DNA of 64,000 nt from JAFDWI01 sp963764215 (GTDB lineage Bacteria; Actinomycetota; Acidimicrobiia; Acidimicrobiales; Iamiaceae). The DNA lies in NCBI GenBank assembly GCA_963764215.1, contig CAVXRS010000002.1, positions 310,001 to 374,000 on the forward strand, in the 5' to 3' direction. The notes beneath the pieces are model-generated. The model worked only from the letters and a program-made list of their open reading frames with translations. It was not told the origin of the DNA and searched no databases. A program made the translations under genes and the position numbers. Below are positions 33,769 to 42,083 of this stretch, piece after piece (the first letter of the stretch is position 1; each line of letters starts with the position of its first letter).

Positions 33769-34206
33769 GTCTCCCTCCGGCGCGTCGTCCTGCCTACATG
33801 TCCAAGGTGATTTCGGCCCAGAGTCTACTCCGATCGGCTGGGCGACTGGCCGCTTCGCGGCACCCAGCGCCCGACCTCACCGACCAATTTCCCAATGCCC
33901 CTCGTATTTCCCCGGTTCCGTGCGCATTGGGCCTTGACTCTCGCGGCCCAGATGCCGTACCCAGTGGATTGCCGCCGGAATCTTGGGTCTCCTGACGGAG
34001 GGAAGGTGGGCCGGGGGATCGGCATGTGGTTGCCGCCGCAATCCGATCCCCCGGTGCTGATCCGGGCCCGGTAGCGCCGCGCGCCGGGCGGAGCGGCAGG
34101 TCCCCGCGTGCGCGTCACCGTCGTTCGGACACCGTGATCGGCCATGGCCGCAGGCACGATGCGTCACCGACGCCTCGGCGCGGCGTCGCCGCCGAGGGTT
34201 TCGTGT
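33769..34206. other. Intergenic region without a convincing gene
   Basis: 438 bases between the TTG-start gene and tRNA-Glu. No coding frame here has family-like sequence. The only structure seen is an inverted repeat at 34011-34054 (CCGGGGGATCGG with CCGATCCCCCGG, 12-base perfect stem, 20-base loop), about 150 bases downstream of tRNA-Glu on the minus strand; it could end that transcript but has no T-tract. Confidence 0.5.
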
Positions 34207-34282
34207 TGGCAGCCCCAACGGGATTCGAACCCGTGTCTCCACCTTGAGAGGGTGGTGTCCTCGGCCTCTAGACGATGGGGCC
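34207..34282 (-). tRNA. tRNA-Glu (CTC anticodon)
   Basis: A 76-base cloverleaf including an encoded CCA. The acceptor stem GGCCCCA pairs with TGGGGCT (first pair G-U), the D-loop region is TCGTCTAGAGGCCGAGGA, the anticodon stem CCACC/GGTGG encloses CT-CTC-AA, and the T-arm is GGG-TTCGAAT-CCC. Discriminator base is G. It reads GAG codons. tRNA-Gln and gltX lie on the same strand within 3 kb. Confidence 0.95.
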
Positions 34283-34474
34283 ATCACGAACACCCCGACG
34301 AAGGTGCCGGGGAGCCTCAGAATCCTAACCGCTGTTCCCCACCCGGCTCCCATCGCAACGAGGCCGACTCGCCTCGGCGCCACGGAGACGCCACACGCCG
34401 AAGCGAGCTGCACCGAGCCCCCCGACAGGGCGATTTGGATCCGGCCCGGGGCACCGAAGTGTCATAGTGGCACG

Positions 34475-35344
34475 ATGTCCAACGGCGACTTCGCGCTCAT
34501 CAGACGGATCCACCGCACCATCGACCCGTACCATTCGATCGTCTACTTCTCCACGGCCGCGCCCGAGGTCTACGGGCGTCTCGGGTTGCACACCCGGTCG
34601 GGGTACTTTGCGTCGCGGTCGGCGGCTCTCGGCACGGTTCCGACCCCGGTGGTGAGCGCGACCTTCTTCAACTTCGCGCCACGACTCGTCGCAGCAGCCA
34701 TGGACGGCGTCTGGGACCGCACCACCCCTGGCGAGGTGCTCGGAGCCCGGCTGGAGGTCGCAGACGAAGCGCTGACACAAGCGCTGGGCGCGGCCGTCGT
34801 CACGTCGGCGGACATGACCCGGGCCGCCGATCTCACCCGAGAAGTCGCGATGGAAGCAACCGCACACGGTGAAGGACGACCGCTGTTCGCGGCGCACGGA
34901 TCGTTGCCCTGGCCCGACACCCCACATCTCGTCCTCTGGCATGCGGCGACCCTGCTCCGTGAGTTCCGCGGCGATGCCCACATCTCGGCACTGGTCACCG
35001 CCGGTCTGGACGGCCTGGACGCCATCGTGATCCATGCGGCTTCCCGCAAGGTCCCGACCGCGTTCCTCCGCACGACCCGCGGCTGGAGCGACGAGGCATG
35101 GGACAGCGCCGTGGAGTTGCATCGCGCATCCGGCTGGCTCGCACCGCAGAACGGGTCCGACGGCGAGCCCGAGCTCAGCGAAGCGGGGACGGCGCTGCGC
35201 GAGGAGATCGAACTCGCCACCGATCGGGCGTCGGCCATGCCCTGGTCGACACTCGACGACGCTCAGGTGGACGAACTCCGGCGCCTCGTCCGGCCTTGGG
35301 CCCGCACGCTCTCGGATGCGATGTTCGCCGGGCTCGCGACCTGA
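34475..35344 (+). CDS. SCO6745-like actinobacterial protein
   Basis: A 289-residue cytoplasmic protein starting at ATG 34475. It is helix-rich, beginning RRIHRTIDPYHSIVYFSTAAPEVYGRLGL and containing RSGYFASRSAALGTVP, VVSATFFNFAPRLVAAAM and PDTPHLVLWHAATLLREFRGDAHIS. This matches an actinobacterial family typified by Streptomyces SCO6745, with no proven function; the helical halves suggest a dimeric DNA- or ligand-binding fold with a winged-helix-like C-terminal part (TRGWSDEAWDSAVELHRASGWL). It lies between two antisense tRNA genes and has no operonic partner. Confidence 0.7.
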   Translation: MSNGDFALIRRIHRTIDPYHSIVYFSTAAPEVYGRLGLHTRSGYFASRSAALGTVPTPVVSATFFNFAPRLVAAAMDGVWDRTTPGEVLGARLEVADEALTQALGAAVVTSADMTRAADLTREVAMEATAHGEGRPLFAAHGSLPWPDTPHLVLWHAATLLREFRGDAHISALVTAGLDGLDAIVIHAASRKVPTAFLRTTRGWSDEAWDSAVELHRASGWLAPQNGSDGEPELSEAGTALREEIELATDRASAMPWSTLDDAQVDELRRLVRPWARTLSDAMFAGLAT

Positions 35345-35388
35345 GCAGGCTGCCAGGCGCGCCCGATCCGGCACCGCGCGGATCGTCG

Positions 35389-35463
35389 TGGCTCGGGGGG
35401 GAGGACTCGAACCCCCAATAACTGGACCAGAACCAGTCGTGTTGCCGATTACACCACCCCCGA
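35389..35463 (-). tRNA. tRNA-Gln (CTG anticodon)
   Basis: A 75-base cloverleaf with encoded CCA. The acceptor TCGGGGG pairs with CCCCCGA, the D-arm is TGTAATCGGCAACA, the anticodon stem ACTGG/CCAGT encloses TT-CTG-GT, and the T-arm is GGGGG-TTCGAGT-CCTCC (one G-U). Discriminator G. It reads CAG codons. Confidence 0.95.
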
Positions 35464-35522
35464 TCGGGTGAGGAGACGAGTGTAGTTTCCCGAGATCGGA
35501 CGGGCGAACCCCGATCCTCACC

Positions 35523-36206
35523 TCACCGATGGTCGAGCACGTGGTAGCCGACGATCCGTCCGAACCCGACGGCGATCGTCTCGCGCACCTCGGCGCGCAA
35601 CCGGGTAGCCCTCGAGAGCCGCTCCTCGGAGGGGGAGACACGGGCGTCCAGTCCCACTTCGGCGGCGATGCCCAACAAGCGTTTGGAGTGGTACGAATCG
35701 GAGACCAGGATCACCCGCTCGATGTTGCGGGCATGCAGAAAGTTCGACGCCGACCGCAGGGACTCCCAGGTCGTCCGTCCGTGGACCTCCTTGAGAATCG
35801 CCGCATCGGGCACCCCGTGGGCACGCAGATAGTCGTAGCCCGTCGTGGCCTCGGTGTACCGGTCGCCGGGCTGGCGCCCGCCGGTCACCACCACCACCGG
35901 CGCCAATCCCCACCGGTACAGCGTCAGCGCGTGTTCCAGGCGCGCCCGCAGCACCGGGGAGGGAACGCCGTTGTACTGCGCGGCGCCGAGCACGATCAGT
36001 GCCTGGGCCGGCTGGGCCGTCGCGTCGGGGGCATCGTCGATGTGGGACGCGGCGACGACCTGGATGAAGGTGATCCCGAAATAGACGACCACGATCGTGG
36101 CGATCGCCCCCAGAACCATCACGGTGCGGCGGAGCCGGGAGTGTCCGCGTCGGCGACGTCGGGATCGCGCCGGTTCCGGGCCCACCGGCCTCGGGTCGGT
36201 CGTCAT
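35523..36206 (-). CDS. YdcF-like (DUF218) membrane-anchored protein
   Basis: A 227-residue protein. A basic cytoplasmic N-terminus (RSRRRRRGHSRLRR) and one transmembrane segment (VMVLGAIATIVVVYFGITFIQVV) anchor it. The external domain has the DUF218 pattern: ALIVLGAAQYNGVPSPVLRARLEHAL, VVVTGGRQPGDRYTEATTGYDYL, GRTTWESLRSASNFL and ILVSDSYHSKRLLGIAAEVG. DUF218 proteins such as SanA/YdcF act at the cell envelope, and some affect peptidoglycan-precursor trafficking; the precise activity is unknown. Its ATG overlaps the gltX stop (ATGA), so it is translated from the gltX transcript. Confidence 0.85.
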   Translation of the reverse strand: MTTDPRPVGPEPARSRRRRRGHSRLRRTVMVLGAIATIVVVYFGITFIQVVAASHIDDAPDATAQPAQALIVLGAAQYNGVPSPVLRARLEHALTLYRWGLAPVVVVTGGRQPGDRYTEATTGYDYLRAHGVPDAAILKEVHGRTTWESLRSASNFLHARNIERVILVSDSYHSKRLLGIAAEVGLDARVSPSEERLSRATRLRAEVRETIAVGFGRIVGYHVLDHR

Positions 36207-37621
36207 CCCAACCGGTGGAGTGCGGCATCCAGCCGCGCCAGCGTCCGGTCCCGCCCCAGATACGCCATCGACTCCCACAGCGGCGGACCGACGGCCCGCC
36301 CGGTGAGCGCGACCCGCACCGGACCCTGGGTCTTGGCCAGGCGCGGCTTTCCTTCGTCGTTGACGAATCCCAGCTCGACGGTCGCGGCCACGACCGCTTC
36401 CTGCACCCGCTCGGCCGACCAGTCGTCGGCGTCGATCCGCCCGAGCAACCCCAAGGTGGCGCTGATCATGTCGGCGCCGGCGGCACCACGGACGACGTGC
36501 TTGTCCCAGGCGGCCTCGTCGATGGTCGGTTCACGCCAGAGGAAGTCGATCATCCCGGCGACTTCGCCCAAGGTCTTGACCCGCTCCTGTACCAGCGGCG
36601 CAACGGCCCGCAGGGCATCCTGCTCAGGCGCACCGCCCGAGAGGAACTCCCCGGCGCGAGCGCAGAACTCCTCGGGGCTCAGCGCCCGCAGGTACTCCCC
36701 GTTGACGTGGTCGAGCTTCGCCACGTCGAAGAACGCCGGCGACGCGTTCACAGCGGACAGATCGAACAACGCGACGATCTCGTCGATCGGGCGCACCTCG
36801 ACCCCGTCGGGGGGACCCCATCCCAGGAGTGAGAGATAGTTGACCATGGCTTCGGGCAGATAGCCCTGGGCCCGGTAGTCCCCGACGGCCACGTCGTCAC
36901 GCCGCTTGGACAGCTTCCGGCGCTGGGCGTCGACCAGCAGTGGCAGATGGGCGAACAGCGGGTGGTAGTCGAGGTCGAGCGCCTCGCCGAGCAGCAGGTA
37001 CTTGGGTGTCCCGTTGACGTGCTCCTCGCCTCGGATCACGTGGGTGATCCCCATGTCGGCGTCGTCGGCGATGTTGGCGAGCAGGAATGTCGGTGTGCCG
37101 TTGGCACGCAACAGGACGAAATCCTCGATCGTCGCATTCTGCACGGACACGTGGCCGCGCACGAGATCGTCGAACTCGGTGGTGCCCTCGTCGGGCGCGC
37201 GGAAGCGCAGCGCCCGACCTTCGCCCGGCCCCAGATCCCGGTCGCGGCAGTGCCCGTCGTAACCGGGCGGACCGCCACGTGCCTTCGCGCGATCGGCCAC
37301 CGCCTCGGGGGTGCAGTCGCAGAAGTAGGCGGATCCGGCGGTCTGCAGTCGCGTCGCCGCATCCCGGTAGAGCTCGAATCTCGCTGACTGGTGGACCGGT
37401 TCGCCATCCCAGTCGAGCCCCAGCCACTCCATCGCCGAGAAGATCGCGTCGGTCAACTCCGGTCGGTTGCGCATCGTGTCGGTGTCCTCGATGCGCAACA
37501 GAAACGATCCACCGCAGTGGCGAGCCCAGAGCCAGTTGAACAACACCGTCCGGGCACCGCCGACGTGCAGGAAGCCGGTGGGCGACGGGGCGAATCGGAC
37601 TCTCACGGATGCATCGGACAC
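36203..37621 (-). CDS. gltX: Glutamyl-tRNA synthetase
   Basis: A 472-residue class I aminoacyl-tRNA synthetase. The HIGH motif appears as HVGG in RFAPSPTGFLHVGGARTVLFN and the KMSKS motif as KLSKR (about residue 245). FLLRIEDTD, THVIRGEEHVNGTPK and YLSLLGWGPPDG are GluRS-specific. Start is GTG. It attaches glutamate to tRNA-Glu, and in actinobacteria usually to tRNA-Gln as well, with later amidation by GatCAB. The adjacent tRNA-Glu and tRNA-Gln genes are its expected substrates. A small unknown gene precedes it by 30 bases and a DUF218 gene overlaps its end. Confidence 0.95.
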   Translation of the reverse strand: MSDASVRVRFAPSPTGFLHVGGARTVLFNWLWARHCGGSFLLRIEDTDTMRNRPELTDAIFSAMEWLGLDWDGEPVHQSARFELYRDAATRLQTAGSAYFCDCTPEAVADRAKARGGPPGYDGHCRDRDLGPGEGRALRFRAPDEGTTEFDDLVRGHVSVQNATIEDFVLLRANGTPTFLLANIADDADMGITHVIRGEEHVNGTPKYLLLGEALDLDYHPLFAHLPLLVDAQRRKLSKRRDDVAVGDYRAQGYLPEAMVNYLSLLGWGPPDGVEVRPIDEIVALFDLSAVNASPAFFDVAKLDHVNGEYLRALSPEEFCARAGEFLSGGAPEQDALRAVAPLVQERVKTLGEVAGMIDFLWREPTIDEAAWDKHVVRGAAGADMISATLGLLGRIDADDWSAERVQEAVVAATVELGFVNDEGKPRLAKTQGPVRVALTGRAVGPPLWESMAYLGRDRTLARLDAALHRLG

Positions 37622-37651
37622 CTGCTCAGGGTACCGATCCCGGTCGGCTTC

Positions 37652-38062
37652 TCAGCGGTCGATGAACAGACCGGCCCAGTCGGACCGGTAGGCCGCCTCG
37701 ACGGCCTTGGGGGTCATGCGCAGCGCATTTTCGGACACCACGTTGGCGATCTCCCGACGCAGGGCATAGCCCTGGAGCGGCGACGCGGCGCCTTCGAACA
37801 TCTCGGCACGCAGCACCCGCAGTCCGCTGGGCGGCTGCGAGTCGTAGAACCCCCAGAGGGTGAACGCCACGTCGAGGTCGGCCAACACCGGCGCCCGACC
37901 GAAGAGTGCCGCCCGTCGCATGGCAACGGCCAATGCGCCGGCCTCGGCATCGTGGAGCGACTCGGTTCCCGCCAGTTCGACCTTGTCGGTGACCAGGTGG
38001 ACGAGTTTGTAGGCGTAGCCGATGTCGGGCCCCTGGTTGCCGTACAGGCCCCCGGCCGGCAT
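37652..38062 (-). CDS. Small conserved-looking protein of unknown function
   Basis: A 136-residue cytoplasmic protein that I do not recognise. ATG 38062 is the first possible start after an in-frame stop six codons upstream. It begins MPAGGLYGNQGPDIGYAYKL, a motif-like glycine/tyrosine stretch, followed by VHLVTDKVELAGTESLHDAEAGALAVAMRRAALFGRAPVLADL (helical) and ends in a short basic/acid mixture. Codon use matches its neighbours and it lies 30 bases before gltX on the same strand, so it is likely real and co-transcribed. The 223 bases upstream (38063-38285) show no gene. Confidence 0.6.
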   Translation of the reverse strand: MPAGGLYGNQGPDIGYAYKLVHLVTDKVELAGTESLHDAEAGALAVAMRRAALFGRAPVLADLDVAFTLWGFYDSQPPSGLRVLRAEMFEGAASPLQGYALRREIANVVSENALRMTPKAVEAAYRSDWAGLFIDR

Positions 38063-38285
38063 TCGCGCCCGACCATCTCACCTGGACGACGGGCCGGCCA
38101 CGGGTTGCCACGGCGAGGTGAGGACTCGTAATCGCGGGGGTGTTCCCGCGGGTCGACGGGAACGTAGGAGGGTGCAGCCATAGGCACGTGATTCTACCCC
38201 CGGCCCGCGGTCGAGCAGGATCCGGAACTTCTCACCGATCACAGACCGACCCGACTCGACCTCGGGTGGCCGGCGCAACCGGAGA

Positions 38286-39941
38286 TCAGTCCTGGTGGGC
38301 CAGGTACCAGATCACCCCGTCGGCGAGCGCCTGCCAGGAGGCTTCGATCACGTTCTCCGACACCCCGATCGTGGACCAGGTCCGATCCCCGTCGGTGAAA
38401 TCCACCAGGACTCTGGTGACCGCACCGGTGCCCGACGACGAATCGAGCACCCGCACCTTGAAGTCGATCAACCGCAGGTCGGCGAGTTCGGGGTAGCGGT
38501 CGCCGATCGCTCCCCGCAGGGCGTTGTCGAGCGCGTTGACCGGTCCGTTCCCCTCCCCCACCGAGGCGAACCGTTCGTCGCCGACCCAGACCTTGACGGT
38601 GGCCTCGGTTTCGACCGCGGCCTGCTGCTCGTCGAGGCCGGGGTCGACCCCGGCTGCGGAGGGGAGCCGGTGGTAGGTGGTGACCCGGTAACCCTCCACC
38701 CGGAAGTAGGGCTGAACCCAGCCGGTCGCATGACGCATCAACAGCTCCAGTGACGCGTCGGCCGCCTCGTAGACGTACCCGGCGGCTTCGCGCACCTTGA
38801 GCTCGTCGCTGAGCGCGGCGGCCGCCCGGTCGTCGAGATCGACGCCCAACTCGGACGCCTTCATCGCCATCCCGGCCTTGCCGCCCAGATCCGACACCAG
38901 GACCCGCGTGTGGTTCCCCACCACGGCCGGCTCGACGTGCTCGTAGGAGACGCCGCCGACGCGTCCGAGCGCCGAGGTGTGCAGCCCGCCTTTGTGTGCG
39001 AAGGCCGAAGCTCCGACATACGGGTCGGCCGGGTGTGGGGGAAGATTCACCAGTTCGGCGACGTGACGGGACACCGAGGTGAGTCGCTCGAGATTGCCCT
39101 CGGGCAGGCACTTCACGCCGAGCTTGCACTCGAGGTTCGGGATCACGGTCATCAGGTTGGCATTGCCCGTGCGCTCGCCGTAGCCGTTCACCGTACCCTG
39201 GACCTGGGTGGCGCCGGCGAGCACCGCGGCAACCGAGTTGGCCACCGCGCTACCGGTGTCGTTCTGGGTGTGGATGCCGATCTGGACGTCTGCGCCGAAG
39301 GCGGCGACCACTCCCGCGGTCGCTTCGCTCACCTGATGGGGGAGCGATCCCCCGTTGGTGTCGCAGAGCACCAGGGCGTCGGCGCCGGCGATCGCCGCAG
39401 CCTCCAGCACCCGCAACGTGAACTCCGCGTTCGCCCGGAATCCGTCGAAGAAGTGTTCGGCGTCGAAGAACACCCGCAGGCCTTCTCCTTTGAGGAAACG
39501 CACCGAGTCCGCGACCATCGCGACCCCTTCGTCGGGGGTGCAGCGCAGCGCCTCGACGACGTGGAACTCCGAGGACTTGCCGACGATGCAGACCGTCGAC
39601 GTGCCCGCCCCCACCAGGGCCCGCAGCGTCGGATCGTCGTCCACCTTCCCGCGGGGACGACGGGTGGAGCCGAAAGCGACCAGCTCGGCGGTCGCGAGGT
39701 GCAATTCGTCGGGTGCACGACGGAAGAACTCGGCATCTTTGGGGTTGGCCTGGGGGTAGCCACCTTCGATCCAGCGCACCCCGAGCCACTCGAGCTGTTC
39801 GGCGACCCGCAGCTTGTCGTCCACCGAGAGCGAGATGCCCTCGAACTGTGATCCGTCCCGCAGGGTCGTGTCGAAGATGTCCACCGCTTCGGGGAGCCCC
39901 AGCCCCGCGGCACCGCCCGGTGCGCCCCGGTCAGCCGACAT
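38286..39941 (-). CDS. cimA: Citramalate synthase
   Basis: A 551-residue member of the alpha-isopropylmalate/homocitrate synthase family, CimA subgroup. DTTLRDGSQFEGISLS supplies the metal-binding Asp and catalytic Arg/Gln, and GIHTQNDTGSAVANS and QGTVNGYGERTGNANL are the TIM-barrel metal/substrate blocks. Then AFAHKGGLHTSA, and a C-terminal regulatory domain containing VGEGNGPVNALDNALR. It condenses pyruvate and acetyl-CoA to (R)-citramalate, the threonine-independent route to isoleucine, and is expected to be inhibited by isoleucine through the C-terminal domain. ATG 39941 overlaps the last 11 bases of ilvE. It is last in the leuB-ilvE-cimA series. Confidence 0.9.
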   Translation of the reverse strand: MSADRGAPGGAAGLGLPEAVDIFDTTLRDGSQFEGISLSVDDKLRVAEQLEWLGVRWIEGGYPQANPKDAEFFRRAPDELHLATAELVAFGSTRRPRGKVDDDPTLRALVGAGTSTVCIVGKSSEFHVVEALRCTPDEGVAMVADSVRFLKGEGLRVFFDAEHFFDGFRANAEFTLRVLEAAAIAGADALVLCDTNGGSLPHQVSEATAGVVAAFGADVQIGIHTQNDTGSAVANSVAAVLAGATQVQGTVNGYGERTGNANLMTVIPNLECKLGVKCLPEGNLERLTSVSRHVAELVNLPPHPADPYVGASAFAHKGGLHTSALGRVGGVSYEHVEPAVVGNHTRVLVSDLGGKAGMAMKASELGVDLDDRAAAALSDELKVREAAGYVYEAADASLELLMRHATGWVQPYFRVEGYRVTTYHRLPSAAGVDPGLDEQQAAVETEATVKVWVGDERFASVGEGNGPVNALDNALRGAIGDRYPELADLRLIDFKVRVLDSSSGTGAVTRVLVDFTDGDRTWSTIGVSENVIEASWQALADGVIWYLAHQD

Positions 39942-40848
39942 GTTCGACCCAGTCCTTGTACCGGTCGACCTCACCGGTCACGGCGGCCGCGTACTCCTTC
40001 GCGATGGCGAGGGTCATCTCCCCCGGACAGGGAATCGAACGGTCGTCGATGGCGTTCACCGCGGCGATCTCGGCAGCCGAACCGCACAGGAACATCTCCT
40101 CGGCCAGGTAGAGGTCGCTGCGCGAGAGATCTCCGAGGACCGTTTCGATCCCCAGATCGGCGGCGATCCGCATCACCGAATCCTGGGTGATGCCTTCGAG
40201 CGCTCCGGCCGAGAGCGGAGGGGTGACGAGGCGGCCGTGCCGGGCCACGAAGACGTTTTCGCCGGTGCATTCGGCGACCATGCCGGCACGGTTCAACAAC
40301 ACGGCTTCGTCGTAGCCGGCCTTGAGCGCCTGGACCTTGGCCAGCGAGGAATTCACGTAGTTGCCCGTGACCTTGGCCGCGGGCGGCATGGTGTTGTGGT
40401 CGTGGCGCTGCCAGGAGGAGACCTGCAGGCCGATTCCCTTGGTCAACCCGTCGTCGCCCAGGTAGGCGCCCCAGGGCCAGCAGGCGATCGCCACGTCGAT
40501 CGAACACGGAATCGTGTTCAGACCCATCTCGCCGTAGCCGTAGTAGGCAATCGGGCGGACGTACGCGCCCTGCAGTCCGGAGCTGCGCACGACCTCCTTG
40601 GACGCTTCCACCAGTTCGTCGACCGTGTAGGGCAGTTCCATCATCATGATCTTCGCCGAGTTGTGGAGTCGCTCGATGTGGTCGGTCAGACGGAAGATGG
40701 CCGGCCCGTCAGCGGTCGGGTACGCCCGCATGCCTTCGAACACGCCCATGCCGTAGTGCAGCGAATGGGTGAGCACGTGGATCTGCGCGTCCTCCCAGTC
40801 GACGAGCGAACCGTTCATCCAGATCTTGTCGGTGGGGGTGATGGGCAT
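39931..40848 (-). CDS. ilvE: Branched-chain amino acid aminotransferase
   Basis: A 305-residue fold-type IV aminotransferase. DKIWMNGSLVDWEDAQIHVLTHSLHYGMGVFEGMRAY is the BCAT opening, the PLP lysine lies in AAKVTGNYVNSS, and AECTGENVFV holds the cofactor glutamate. It performs the last, reversible step of Leu, Ile and Val synthesis using glutamate. ATG 40848 (MPITPTDK) is chosen; an upstream Met would add about 14 non-conserved residues. It lies between leuB and cimA on the same strand and overlaps cimA by 11 bases. Confidence 0.9.
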   Translation of the reverse strand: MPITPTDKIWMNGSLVDWEDAQIHVLTHSLHYGMGVFEGMRAYPTADGPAIFRLTDHIERLHNSAKIMMMELPYTVDELVEASKEVVRSSGLQGAYVRPIAYYGYGEMGLNTIPCSIDVAIACWPWGAYLGDDGLTKGIGLQVSSWQRHDHNTMPPAAKVTGNYVNSSLAKVQALKAGYDEAVLLNRAGMVAECTGENVFVARHGRLVTPPLSAGALEGITQDSVMRIAADLGIETVLGDLSRSDLYLAEEMFLCGSAAEIAAVNAIDDRSIPCPGEMTLAIAKEYAAAVTGEVDRYKDWVEHVG

Positions 40849-40897
40849 GGTGGGGGTCTCCCGGTCGGGGTGGTGGCGCGACGCGCACACCAGTTGA

Positions 40898-41878
40898 TCA
40901 GAGGCGGGCGATGATGGCGTCAGCGATTTCGTCGGTGGATCCGGTGACGGTTCCCGACGCCGTACAGGCCGAGCGGATCTTCGCCGCGGCGTCGTCCTCC
41001 CCGAGAAAGTCGAGCATCATCGCGGCACTGAGCACGGCGGCGACCGGATTGGCCCGGTTGCGGCCGGCGATGTCGGGGGCCGAGCCGTGGACCGGTTCGA
41101 ACATCGAGGGTGCGTGGCGCTCGGGGTTCAGACAGCCCGACGCGGCGAGTCCGATTCCACCGGTCACCGCGCCGGCCAGGTCGGTGAGGATGTCCCCGAA
41201 CAGGTTGTCGGTGACGATGACGTCGTAGCGGCCCGGGTCGTCGACGAGATGGATGCACGCCGCGTCCACGTGGTGGTACGCGGTGTCGATGTCGGGGTGT
41301 TCTGCGGCGACCTCGTCGAAGGTGCGCTGCCACAGGTCCCCGGCGAAGGTCAACACATTGGTCTTGTGGACGAGTGTGAGGTGTCGGGACGGGCGGCGCT
41401 CGGCCAGATCGAAGGCGTAGCGGATACACCTTTCGACCCCGAACCGGGTGTTGACCGAACCTTGCGTGGCGATCTCGTGGGGGGTGCCGAACCGCAGGAA
41501 CCCTCCCTCGCCCGCATAGGTGCCCTCGGTGTTCTCGCGGATCACCACGAAGTCGACAGCACCGTCGGGCGAACGGAACGGCCGCTGGTTGATGTACTGA
41601 TCCAGCCCGAAACGCATCTTGAGCAGCAGTCCCCGCTCGATCACGCCGGGAGGCACATCCGGGGTGCCCACGGCGCCGAGCAGAATCGCATCGAAGCCAC
41701 GCAACTCGTCGAGCACGTCGTCGGGAAGAATCGTGCCGTCACGCAGAAACCGTTCGCCGCCCAGTTCATAGTGCTCGGTGGCCAGTTCGACGCCGGTGGC
41801 GGCGACGACCCGGAGCGCCGCCGGGACGACCTCCTGCCCGATCCCGTCGCCCGGGACGACTGCGATCCGATGTGCCAC
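40898..41878 (-). CDS. leuB: 3-isopropylmalate dehydrogenase
   Basis: A 326-residue NAD-dependent decarboxylating dehydrogenase. It begins RIAVVPGDGIGQEVVPAALRVV. Substrate-binding Arg residues lie in RFGLDQYINQRPFRS, the active-site region is VIRENTEGTYAGEGG, and HVDAACIHLVDDPGRYDVIVTDNLFGDILTDLA and EPVHGSAPDIAGRN complete the family pattern. It oxidises 3-isopropylmalate to 2-oxoisocaproate for leucine. The presence of ilvE and cimA after it and leuCD 4 kb away supports leucine synthesis over tartrate/isocitrate dehydrogenation. It is the first gene of the minus-strand leuB-ilvE-cimA series. Confidence 0.88.
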   Translation of the reverse strand: MAHRIAVVPGDGIGQEVVPAALRVVAATGVELATEHYELGGERFLRDGTILPDDVLDELRGFDAILLGAVGTPDVPPGVIERGLLLKMRFGLDQYINQRPFRSPDGAVDFVVIRENTEGTYAGEGGFLRFGTPHEIATQGSVNTRFGVERCIRYAFDLAERRPSRHLTLVHKTNVLTFAGDLWQRTFDEVAAEHPDIDTAYHHVDAACIHLVDDPGRYDVIVTDNLFGDILTDLAGAVTGGIGLAASGCLNPERHAPSMFEPVHGSAPDIAGRNRANPVAAVLSAAMMLDFLGEDDAAAKIRSACTASGTVTGSTDEIADAIIARL

Positions 41879-42083
41879 GTGGGCTCCTTGTTTCGATGTT
41901 GGAGGCGGCCGCGGGATCCACCGGACGTCACCGACCTGTCCACCCGTGGGTGGGCAGGATGGGGCATGACGGGGATTCCCACCGTCAACCGTAGGCGCGC
42001 TCTGCTCGTTGCGGCCATCCCGACCGTTCCGAAGCGGCCGCGGCCACCATGGGGCCGCGCGGTGGATCTGCGATCATGTGGCG

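Noticed and set aside
34011..34054. Perfect 12-base inverted repeat as a definite terminator or small RNA.
   Set aside because: No T-tract follows on either strand and no promoter is visible; recorded only as an intergenic structure.
42009..42083. In-frame extension of the DUF2254 protein upstream of 42084.
   Set aside because: It adds Arg/Pro-rich residues without conservation; ATG 42084 precedes the recognisable N-terminus.
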